From: an uncultured Clostridia bacterium
Lineage (GTDB): Bacteria; Bacillota; Clostridia; Lachnospirales; Lachnospiraceae
Length of the DNA: 10,504 nt
Direction of reading: 5' to 3'
Assembly: GCA_946405675.1 (NCBI GenBank)
Contig: CAMJIC010000075.1
Span: forward strand, 1 to 10,504
Numbering within the stretch: position 1 is the stretch's first letter; every line of letters starts with the position of its first letter. A program made the translations under genes and the position numbers. Shown piece by piece: positions 1 to 5,775 of the stretch. The notes under the pieces were generated by a model that saw nothing but the letters and a program-made list of their open reading frames with translations, searched no databases and had not been told where the DNA came from.

Positions 1-13
1 TACGTTTTCATAC

Positions 14-37
14 GTCACTTGCGGTCCCGCAAGTGAC
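14..37 (-). terminator. Perfect 11-bp inverted repeat after codY, possible terminator
   Basis: The arms GTCACTTGCGG (14-24) and CCGCAAGTGAC (27-37) are perfectly complementary around two bases. The repeat begins 17 bases after the codY stop, where a terminator would be expected. The base following the stem on the minus strand starts GTATGAAAACGTA, which has no U-run, so this is not a textbook intrinsic terminator. It could be a bidirectional or factor-assisted stop, a 3'-end stabilising hairpin, or an operator. Position and stem quality are seen; function is inferred. Confidence 0.45.
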
Positions 38-54
38 TGTGCTGAACAGTTACA

Positions 55-837
55 TCATTCCTTCTTTTCTTTCCGCAGCTCCTCCAGCTGGGCGTAGACC
101 GCGTCATTCATGACTTTGATGTACGTCCCCTTCATGCCGGAGCTCTTGGACTGGATCACGCCAGCGCTCTCAAACTTGCGCAGCGCATTGACGATCACGG
201 ACCGCGTGATGCCCACACGGTCTGCGATCCGGCTCGCTACCAGTACGCCCTCCGTCCCGTTGAGTTCATCAAAGATATGGATGATGGCTTCCAGCTCTGA
301 GTAACTGAGCGTGTTCAGCGCACTCTTGACCACCTGCGTCTTGCGGTTCTCTTCCTCGCTCTCTTCGCTCTGGGAACGCATCATCTCAAGCCCGACCACC
401 GTGGTCCCGTACTCTGACAGAATGATGTCGTCAATCTCATAGGGACGCTTCGTACGGTACATGAAGACCGTCCCCAGCCGCTGCCCGGCAATGTCAATGG
501 GATTGACGATTGCCTGGTACCTGTGGATCTCATCACCGGTAAACCCCAAGGTCTCAAGGTTGACATTCTCCTTGGTGGAGAGGATCGCAAGAAACCGCTC
601 GTTCAGCATCGGGTCAATAAACTCGCCTACCTGATTGGAAATCAACTCATCCAGCTCGCTGACATCCTCCGTCTTGCTCGCCCCGAGGATCTTCCCCTTC
701 CGGCTGATCACCAGCACGTTGGAATCCAGAATGTCAGTCAGTATAATGCAGATATCGCTGAACACAACCTTCCTTGAATTATTGTTGTGTAGCAACTGTC
801 CAATCTTTCTTGTCTTGTCGAGAAGCTGTACACTCAT
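55..837 (-). CDS. codY: GTP/branched-chain amino acid-responsive global repressor CodY
   Basis: This is a 260-residue protein, matching the usual CodY length of about 259. CodY is a cytosolic dimeric repressor that binds DNA when branched-chain amino acids and GTP are plentiful, and it controls nutrient scavenging, competence and virulence genes. Residues 1-155 form the GAF-like sensor, 156-180 the linker helix, and 181-260 the winged helix-turn-helix. The recognition region 201-228 (ASRIADRVGITRSVIVNALR and following) and the GMKGTYIKV wing at 234-242 are almost identical to other Firmicutes. The sensor half is divergent: the FPE(E/D)Y loop of Bacillus and Clostridioides CodY is not seen. 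The ATG at 837 is chosen because AGGAGG lies 7 bases upstream and the protein starts MSVQLLDKTRKIGQLL as in the family; an in-frame ATG at 930 lacks a ribosome binding site. It is separated from topA by 227 bases with its own likely promoter and CodY box, suggesting autoregulation. Confidence 0.97.
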   Translation of the reverse strand: MSVQLLDKTRKIGQLLHNNNSRKVVFSDICIILTDILDSNVLVISRKGKILGASKTEDVSELDELISNQVGEFIDPMLNERFLAILSTKENVNLETLGFTGDEIHRYQAIVNPIDIAGQRLGTVFMYRTKRPYEIDDIILSEYGTTVVGLEMMRSQSEESEEENRKTQVVKSALNTLSYSELEAIIHIFDELNGTEGVLVASRIADRVGITRSVIVNALRKFESAGVIQSKSSGMKGTYIKVMNDAVYAQLEELRKEKKE

Positions 838-861
838 AACTGCCTCCTGTACCAAAAGCAC

Positions 862-879
862 CCAGGCATTGCTGCCTGG
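862..879 (-). promoter_or_regulatory. codY leader hairpin with GCAA tetraloop
   Basis: On the minus strand CCAGGCA and TGCCTGG form a perfect 7-bp stem closed by GCAA, a stable GNRA-type tetraloop. It ends 13 bases before the AGGAGG ribosome binding site of codY, with GTGCTTTTGG between. The U-run is too short for a good terminator. It may influence translation initiation or mRNA stability; that role is inferred. Confidence 0.45.
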
Positions 880-939
880 TATGAACTGTGCATCTCCCCG
901 TGATGCCGCTGCATATCTTTCATTTTTCATCCGTCACAC

Positions 940-962
940 GGTGCCGGCCCCACTCCGGCACC
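940..962 (-). promoter_or_regulatory. GC-rich hairpin in codY 5' leader
   Basis: GGTGCCGG (940-947) and CCGGCACC (955-962) are perfectly complementary 8-bp arms around 7 bases. The hairpin sits about 100 bases upstream of the codY start and inside its predicted transcript. No U-run follows on the minus strand, so it is probably a structured leader element rather than a terminator. Confidence 0.4.
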
Positions 963-973
963 ATACAGGATCA

Positions 974-988
974 AATTATCTGTAAATT
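974..988 (-). promoter_or_regulatory. CodY box upstream of codY
   Basis: The minus strand reads AATTTACAGATAATT, matching 13 of 15 positions of the established CodY consensus AATTTTCWGAAAATT and keeping its dyad symmetry. It lies just downstream of the predicted codY -10 element at 1003-1008, roughly +8 to +22, a position suited to repression of its own gene. The match is seen; binding is inferred. Confidence 0.7.
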
Positions 989-1002
989 CATCATATCACA
1001 AG

Positions 1003-1008
1003 ATTATA
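1003..1008 (-). promoter_or_regulatory. Probable codY promoter (-10 TATAAT)
   Basis: A perfect TATAAT lies on the minus strand in an AT-rich stretch, with a second, weaker TATGAT at 990-995. No clear TTGACA lies at the correct spacing; TTATAT at 17 bp is the best and is poor. Three copies of a CACAA(G/T)AT octamer (997-1004, 1022-1029, 1032-1039) surround it on the plus strand and could bind a factor. The predicted transcript leader is about 160 bases. Confidence 0.5.
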
Positions 1009-1031
1009 AAGAATTCTATGTCACAATATAA

Positions 1032-1064
1032 CACAAGATATCCGATTTTTTCATCTTTCTTGTG
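1032..1064 (-). other. Inverted repeat directly after topA stop
   Basis: CACAAGA (1032-1038) and TCTTGTG (1058-1064) are perfect 7-bp arms around 19 bases, abutting the topA stop codon. The T-run inside (1045-1051) is on the plus strand, so it gives an A-run in the topA transcript and no canonical terminator for it. It could weakly protect the topA mRNA 3' end; read-through into codY is possible. Confidence 0.3.
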
Positions 1065-3296
1065 CTATTTCAACGAATCTTCCTCCGCATCGCAGGAATA
1101 GCCGCAGGTGCTGTTCTGGCAGACAAGCTTGTTCCCTTTATAAGCCATCCAGCCGCCGCATTTTTCGCACCGCACCTCACTCGGCCTTGCCCAGGACAGG
1201 AAATCGCACTCCGGATTCTCGCACCCGAAGAATTTCCGCCCCTTCCGCGACCGCCTGCGCACGACATCGCTGCCGCACTTCGGGCACTTTACGCCAATCT
1301 TCTCGAAAAACGGTTTCGTGTTGCGGCATTCCGGGAACCCCGGACATCCAAGGAACTTCCCATGGGGGCCATACTTGATGACCATGTTACGTCCGCATTT
1401 ATCACAGACGATATCTGTCTCCTCGTCTGCGATCTTCACCTTTCCCAGCGTCTCCTCCGCCTGCTTCACCTCCCTGTCCAGATCCGGATAGAAGTTTCTG
1501 ACAATCTCCTTCCACTCCATCTTCCCCTCTGCAACCAGGTCAAGCAGGGATTCCATATGGGCGGTAAACGCAATGTCGTCCACCTCCGGGAAGGAATTCT
1601 TCATGATGGAATTCACCGCTTCGCCAAGTTCCGTCACAAAGAGGCTCCGCCCTTCCTTTGTCACATAATGCCTGGCAAGCAGGGTCGAAATCGTCGGCGC
1701 ATAGGTGGATGGGCGCCCGATGCCTTTTTCCTCCAGCGTATGCACCAGAGATGCCTCAGTGAAATGCGCCGGCGCCTGGGTGAAGTGCTGCTCTTTCCGA
1801 ACCTCGCTAAGGGTAAGCGTGCTTCCTTCCGTCAGATCCGAAAGTCCCTGGACCTTCGGCTCCTCCTCCGCCCCGCTCTCCCGGTAGACAACTCGATACC
1901 CTGCAAACAGCTGGCGGGACGTTCCGGTCGTAAAGATATAATCCTGGTCAGCCCTGGCTGTGATCCTGATCTGAAGCGTTTCCGATACGGCCGGCGTCAT
2001 GCAGCTTCCGACAAATCGCTTCCAGATCAGCTCATAGAGACGGAACTGCTCCCGGGTCAGCGCTTCCTTTACAGACTGCGGAGTCCTTGTGATGTCCGTC
2101 GGACGGATCGCCTCATGCGCGTCCTGGATCCTGGGGCTATTCCCGTCTCCGGCCTTTGACGCCGTTCCCAAAGCGCCCTGCGCCCCTTCGGCTGACGCTG
2201 CATCCGGCACTTTCTGCCCTCCGGCCTTCGACGCTGCATCCAATGCTTCCTGAGCACCTTTTTTCCGCCCGGCATCCTTCGCCTTCTTTGCGTACGCAGA
2301 GTATTCTGCCCCGTACTGCTGCGTGATGTAGGCTGCCGCAGCTGAAGCAGCTTCCTCTGAGATCCTGGTCGAGTCCGTTCTCAGGTAAGAGATCAGGCCA
2401 ACCGTGCCGCGGCCCTTTCCCTTCAGATCTACGCCTTCATAGAGCTGCTGGGCAACCATCATGGTTTTCTGTGTGCTGAAATTCAGCGCACGGGCCGCTT
2501 CCTGCTGAAGCGTGCTCGTGGTAAAGGGAAGCGGTGCCTTCCGGCTCCGTTCTCCGGTCTTCACCTCTGACACGGAAAATGATGCCGTCTTCAGCGCCTC
2601 TTCAAGCTCCTGCGTACGCCCGCCATCCGCCAGATTTTCTTTTTTGGAAGACTGTGCCGGCCCGTAGTACAGGGCGGTCAGCTTTTTCTTCGAATGCTCC
2701 GGCAAAAGATCCGCTTCCAGCGTCCAGTATTCTTCCGGAACAAAGTCCGCGATCTCCTTCTCTCTGTCCGCGATGATCCTCAGCGCAGCCGACTGTACTC
2801 TTCCTGCGCTCAGCCCCCGCTTGATCTTCACCCACAGAAGCGGGCTGATCCTGTATCCCACCATGCGGTCCAGGATACGCCTGGTCTGCTGCGCGTCAAC
2901 CATATTCATATCGATCTGGCGGGGGTGCTTCAGCGCTTCCTTGACAGCATTCTGGGTGATCTCATTGAACGTGATCCGGAATGTCTTCTTCGGATCCAGG
3001 TTTAATGCCGATACCAGATGCCAGCTGATCGCTTCTCCTTCACGGTCAGGGTCCGTCGCAAGGAAAACTTTATCCGACTTCTTTACTTCCTTGCGCAAAG
3101 CGGCAAGTACTTCTCCCTTTCCGCGGATCGTAATATACTTCGGTTCATAATCATTCTCCGCGTCAAAACCAAGCTGGCTTTTCGGCAGATCACGAACATG
3201 GCCGGCTGAGGCCATAATCTTGTAGTTTGAACCCAGAAACTTCCTGATCGTCTTCACCTTCGTGGGCGACTCGACAATCACAAGGTAATGTGCCAT
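1065..3296 (-). CDS. topA: DNA topoisomerase I (type IA)
   Basis: This 743-residue enzyme relaxes negatively supercoiled DNA by transient single-strand cleavage through a 5'-phosphotyrosine. The Toprim domain is near 1-140, with the catalytic VES (E9) and metal-binding DPDREGE (82-88). The active-site tyrosine is Y304 in LISYLRTDST, followed by QDAHEAIRPT (391-400). The C-terminus carries three four-cysteine zinc ribbons (C631/C634/C651/C657; C671/C674/C692/C697; C710/C713/C726/C731). The length is within the family range but includes an insertion at about 347-388 made of 12-residue Ala/Gly-rich repeats, between the tyrosine and the HEAIRP motif. The ATG at 3296 gives the canonical MAHYLVIVESPTK start, with AGGA 5-8 bases upstream. 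A possible promoter lies at 3435-3463. The neighbours dprA (upstream in related genomes) and codY (downstream) fit the conserved Firmicutes order, here interrupted by three genes. All catalytic residues are present, so it should be active. Confidence 0.98.
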   Translation of the reverse strand: MAHYLVIVESPTKVKTIRKFLGSNYKIMASAGHVRDLPKSQLGFDAENDYEPKYITIRGKGEVLAALRKEVKKSDKVFLATDPDREGEAISWHLVSALNLDPKKTFRITFNEITQNAVKEALKHPRQIDMNMVDAQQTRRILDRMVGYRISPLLWVKIKRGLSAGRVQSAALRIIADREKEIADFVPEEYWTLEADLLPEHSKKKLTALYYGPAQSSKKENLADGGRTQELEEALKTASFSVSEVKTGERSRKAPLPFTTSTLQQEAARALNFSTQKTMMVAQQLYEGVDLKGKGRGTVGLISYLRTDSTRISEEAASAAAAYITQQYGAEYSAYAKKAKDAGRKKGAQEALDAASKAGGQKVPDAASAEGAQGALGTASKAGDGNSPRIQDAHEAIRPTDITRTPQSVKEALTREQFRLYELIWKRFVGSCMTPAVSETLQIRITARADQDYIFTTGTSRQLFAGYRVVYRESGAEEEPKVQGLSDLTEGSTLTLSEVRKEQHFTQAPAHFTEASLVHTLEEKGIGRPSTYAPTISTLLARHYVTKEGRSLFVTELGEAVNSIMKNSFPEVDDIAFTAHMESLLDLVAEGKMEWKEIVRNFYPDLDREVKQAEETLGKVKIADEETDIVCDKCGRNMVIKYGPHGKFLGCPGFPECRNTKPFFEKIGVKCPKCGSDVVRRRSRKGRKFFGCENPECDFLSWARPSEVRCEKCGGWMAYKGNKLVCQNSTCGYSCDAEEDSLK
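2151..2258 (-). repeat. Three tandem 36-bp units within topA
   Basis: The units encode GAQEALDAASKA, GGQKVPDAASAE and GAQGALGTASKA (residues 347-382). They are in frame, 12 codons each, and followed by a degenerate GDGNSP. Units one and three agree at 26 of 36 bases; one and two at 22 of 36, with an identical 12-base core. The segment is low-complexity and probably a flexible or helical surface loop. It looks like minisatellite expansion inside the enzyme. Confidence 0.85.
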
Positions 3297-3356
3297 CTAT
3301 CCTGCTTCCTTTCATGTGTTCGGATCCTGTTGATATGCCGGCATCTTCTGCCCGTC

Positions 3357-3394
3357 TTCCGTCACCGGAATACCCATTCTGTCGCCGGAATACC
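3357..3394. repeat. Two copies of an 18-bp motif, 20-bp period, upstream of topA
   Basis: TTCCGTCACCGGAATACC (3357-3374) and TTCTGTCGCCGGAATACC (3377-3394) match at 16 of 18 bases with a spacing of 20 bp. They lie about 60-100 bases before the topA start, inside its presumed leader. Tandem motifs about two helical turns apart could be operator sites or a local duplication; no function is known to me. Confidence 0.6.
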
Positions 3395-3402
3395 TCCGTT
3401 TT

Positions 3403-3414
3403 ATCCATATGGAT
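3403..3414. promoter_or_regulatory. 12-bp palindrome in the topA leader
   Basis: ATCCATATGGAT is a perfect palindrome located between the predicted topA -10 element and the 20-bp-period repeats. Its length and position suit a dimeric regulator, but a chance palindrome cannot be excluded. Confidence 0.25.
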
Positions 3415-3434
3415 CCGCCGGTAAAGGCCAAAAC

Positions 3435-3463
3435 ACTATATCTCAAAACGTTTCAGGATGCAA
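3435..3463 (-). promoter_or_regulatory. Possible topA promoter
   Basis: On the minus strand TATAGT (3435-3440) is a five-of-six -10 match, with TTGCAT (3458-3463) 17 bp upstream as a weak -35. The -35 overlaps the last codons of the purine nucleoside phosphorylase gene. Spacing is ideal but the -35 is poor. It would give topA a leader of about 130 bases and expression independent of the upstream genes. Confidence 0.4.
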
Positions 3464-4295
3464 GGATCTGTCTTCCAATCGCAAGAATGCTCTCCCGCAC
3501 CAGGCGGCAGAATACTTTTTCCACCCGGTCTGCCGTCTCCATCACCTCTTCCTGCGTCTGCTTCCGGTCACTGAAGCCTGCCGCCATGTTCGTGATGCAG
3601 GAAATTCCGCAGATCTTCATGCCCATATGATTCGCCGCGATCGCTTCAACCACAGTGCTCATGCCGCAGGCACTTGCGCCCAGACTTTTCAGCATATGGA
3701 TCTCAGCCGGAGTCTCAAAAGAAGGCCCGGTCAGCTGGGCATACACCCCTTCCCTCAGATCGATCCTCTCTCTCACCGCCACCTGGCGGATGACCTGCTG
3801 AAGCTCTTTGTCATAGACATCTGACATGTCCGGGAATCGCGGGCCCAGCTCTTCGATGTTCTGTCCCACCAGAGGATTGGGGGCAAAGCACGAGATATGG
3901 TCTGTAATCATCATCAAAGTCCCCGGGGTGAACCCATCCCCGAAGCCTCCCGCCGCGTTGGTCAAAAACAACACCTCAGCCCCCATCAGCTTCATCAGCC
4001 GCTCCGGAAGGACCACATCCGTGATATCGTATCCCTCATAATAATGGATCCGCCCCTGCATCAGCACCACCGGCACATCCTTGATGAAGCCAAACACAAA
4101 CCGTCCCGCATGCCCCGGAGCCGTGGAGACTGGAAATCCATCGATCTGTGAATAGGGAAGGACAGCCTTCACGTCCACTTCCTGCGCAAAGGAGCCAAGC
4201 CCCGACCCAAGCACCAGCCCGATCTTAGGACTGAAATCGATCTGCTCCTTAAAACATCTGTATGCATTCATCAGCTTCTCATATACCTGGTTCAT
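3453..4295 (-). CDS. punA: Purine nucleoside phosphorylase, trimeric type
   Basis: This 280-residue cytosolic enzyme performs phosphorolysis of purine ribonucleosides and deoxyribonucleosides to free base and (deoxy)ribose-1-phosphate in purine salvage. Family motifs in order are GSGLG (30-34, phosphate site), GHAGR (61-65), GRIHYYEGYD (81-90, phosphate and ribose site), NAAGG (113-117), GPSFETPAE (190-198, with E194 for the purine), GMSTVVEA (211-218) and ITNMAAG (234-240). Asparagine at 236 matches the residue that selects 6-oxopurines, so inosine and guanosine are the expected substrates rather than adenosine or methylthioadenosine; that is family knowledge applied to this sequence. The ATG at 4295 is preferred over longer in-frame starts because AGAGGAAG lies about 7 bases upstream and MNQVYEKL begins the aligned N-terminus. 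It follows the GGDEF-EAL gene by 58 bases and may be cotranscribed with it, although a hairpin lies between. Confidence 0.95.
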   Translation of the reverse strand: MNQVYEKLMNAYRCFKEQIDFSPKIGLVLGSGLGSFAQEVDVKAVLPYSQIDGFPVSTAPGHAGRFVFGFIKDVPVVLMQGRIHYYEGYDITDVVLPERLMKLMGAEVLFLTNAAGGFGDGFTPGTLMMITDHISCFAPNPLVGQNIEELGPRFPDMSDVYDKELQQVIRQVAVRERIDLREGVYAQLTGPSFETPAEIHMLKSLGASACGMSTVVEAIAANHMGMKICGISCITNMAAGFSDRKQTQEEVMETADRVEKVFCRLVRESILAIGRQILAS

Positions 4296-4320
4296 CACAT
4301 GTCTTCCTCTCAGCCTTCTG

Positions 4321-4343
4321 ATTGATTGGGAGCTGTTCAGAAA
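4321..4343 (+). repeat. 23-bp repeat, copy 1 (inverted partner at 8470-8492)
   Basis: The plus strand here matches the minus strand at 8470-8492 at 22 of 23 positions; the shared core is GGAGCTGTTCAGAAA. The copy is intergenic, between the GGDEF-EAL stop and the phosphorylase start. The similarity stops abruptly on both sides. It may be a remnant of an insertion-sequence end or a dispersed intergenic repeat. Confidence 0.75.
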
Positions 4344-4354
4344 TAACCGCTCCC
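4328..4354 (-). promoter_or_regulatory. Hairpin between GGDEF-EAL gene and punA
   Basis: GGGAGC (4328-4333) and GCTCCC (4349-4354) form a 6-bp stem with a 15-base loop, touching the GGDEF-EAL stop codon and using part of the 23-bp repeat. The minus-strand continuation AATCAATCAG has no U-run, so it is a poor terminator. It might be an attenuator or mRNA-processing hairpin between the two genes. Confidence 0.35.
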
Positions 4355-5775
4355 TATCCTGCAAGCCTTCCCTCAAACTGTTCCTTCGGCATCGGCCGGT
4401 CAAAAAAGAATCCCTGGGCCAGATAACAATCAATGGATTTCAAAAAGACGGATTGGCTCAACGTCTCCACTCCTTCGGTAATGCAGTTGATTCCCAGCGC
4501 CCCTGCCATAGAAACGATGGAACGGATCAGGATCTTGCGCTTTTCATCCTCCGGCGTCCCGTCTCCCACCGGAACCAGGCTCCGGTCGATCTTGATGAAG
4601 CTCCACGGGATCTCGCTCAGCGTGCTCATCGAAGAATACCCTGCTCCGAAGTCGTCCAAAGAACAGGGGATCCCGGCCTTTCTCAGGCCGATAATCAACT
4701 TCTGCAGCTCATGGAAAGAATCCTCAGATGCCGTTTCCGTCACCTCAATCTCAACCAGTCCCGCGGGGAGGGAGTATTTTTCAATCGTACCCACGATCTG
4801 ATCCAGGAGCTCCGGATTCCCCAGATTGCACCTGGACAGGTTAACGGACACACATACCGTCTTCCGCCCTTCATCCAGCCACCTTCGCAGATCGCGGCAG
4901 ACGTGATCCAGGACATAGAAATCCAGTTCGCAGATCGCTCCGCTGCGCTCGAGCACGGGAATAAAATCACCAGGCATGATCATCTTTCCCTCATGGAACC
5001 ATCTGCAAAGCGCCTCGGCTCCGCTCAGGTGGTAACGGTGAAGCTCCACCTTGGGCTGATAATAGATCTCGAACTCCTCACTGCGAAGCGCGGCAGGAAA
5101 CATCAGCTCAACCCGCCTTTCAGTGGCCAGCTTCGTTCGGATCTCGTCATTATAAAATACCCAGGTGGTGTTCTGCTGGAACTTTGCGATCCGCCTTGCC
5201 GTATTCATCGCATCCATCAAGGAGGCCGCATCCGGAGCCTCATCGATCCGGATAAAACCCGCGCTGCAGCTCATGTGAATCCCCCGGTCGGCCAGATCCG
5301 GGAGTTTCACCTCAATCCCTTTCACAAATGAAATCACTTCCTCGCGATATTCCCTGCGGTAGACCGCAAAGAACCGGTCGCCGCCGATCCGCGCCAGAAA
5401 CCCATCCTCTCCGATCAGATCCTGCAGATACTTCAGGTATGCGCGCATCACCTTTGATCCGTTATCCATCCCGAAACGGTTATTGATGATCGTCATCCCC
5501 GTAATATTGAAGCTCACTCCGTCATATTCCGAAGCTTCAGGGGAAGAGGCGATCTGCTGCAAAAGCTCCATCGCGTATTCAAAGGAATATCCGCCCATCT
5601 GGGCATCTGTCTGCTGAAGCAGATAACGTCTGGAAGAATCATTCAGGATCCCCAGTTCCTCCGATGCCGCCAGGAGGATCTGGCCGAATTCCTTCCGGCT
5701 CGTCTTACCCTGCGCCTCAGCTTCGAGCAGCAGTTCCCGTACCTGGTCAGCCAGGTTCTGATCCTCTGGTCTCAT
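4354..5775 (-). CDS. GGDEF-EAL protein with degenerate GGDEF; probable c-di-GMP phosphodiesterase
   Basis: This 473-residue protein has no membrane segment or signal peptide and should be cytosolic. Residues 1-85 are a helical region without a recognised domain. Residues 86-215 are a GGDEF-like domain whose signature reads GGDRF (131-135), so the catalytic glutamate is arginine, and the usual first metal-binding aspartate of the domain appears replaced (FNITGMTIINN, 89-99). No RxxD inhibitory site is visible. It is therefore probably not a cyclase but may bind GTP as a regulator. Residues 222-470 are an EAL domain with EALCRW (254-259), VSVNLSR (309-315), EIEVTET (342-348), DDFGAGYSS (374-382), KIDRS (395-399), TEGVET (433-438) and QGFFFDRP (454-461). 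All expected metal and catalytic residues are present, predicting hydrolysis of c-di-GMP to pGpG. Its ATG shares a base with the preceding stop (TGATG), with GGGAGG nearby, so it is translationally coupled to the PocR gene. Confidence 0.93.
   Translation of the reverse strand: MRPEDQNLADQVRELLLEAEAQGKTSRKEFGQILLAASEELGILNDSSRRYLLQQTDAQMGGYSFEYAMELLQQIASSPEASEYDGVSFNITGMTIINNRFGMDNGSKVMRAYLKYLQDLIGEDGFLARIGGDRFFAVYRREYREEVISFVKGIEVKLPDLADRGIHMSCSAGFIRIDEAPDAASLMDAMNTARRIAKFQQNTTWVFYNDEIRTKLATERRVELMFPAALRSEEFEIYYQPKVELHRYHLSGAEALCRWFHEGKMIMPGDFIPVLERSGAICELDFYVLDHVCRDLRRWLDEGRKTVCVSVNLSRCNLGNPELLDQIVGTIEKYSLPAGLVEIEVTETASEDSFHELQKLIIGLRKAGIPCSLDDFGAGYSSMSTLSEIPWSFIKIDRSLVPVGDGTPEDEKRKILIRSIVSMAGALGINCITEGVETLSQSVFLKSIDCYLAQGFFFDRPMPKEQFEGRLAG

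Noticed and set aside
36..50. ACTGT-gctga-ACAGT small dyad between the codY stop and the 11-bp inverted repeat
   Set aside because: Five-base arms are expected by chance and it overlaps the stronger structure.
838..930. N-terminal extension of CodY by 31 in-frame codons
   Set aside because: The ATG at 930 has no Shine-Dalgarno sequence, the extension covers a stable hairpin and has no family support, while the ATG at 837 has AGGAGG and the normal N-terminus.
1062..2159. Plus-strand open frame of 365 codons opposite topA
   Set aside because: It mirrors the codon structure of topA on the other strand, has no family resemblance and no ribosome binding site. Antisense frames of this size are common at this GC content.
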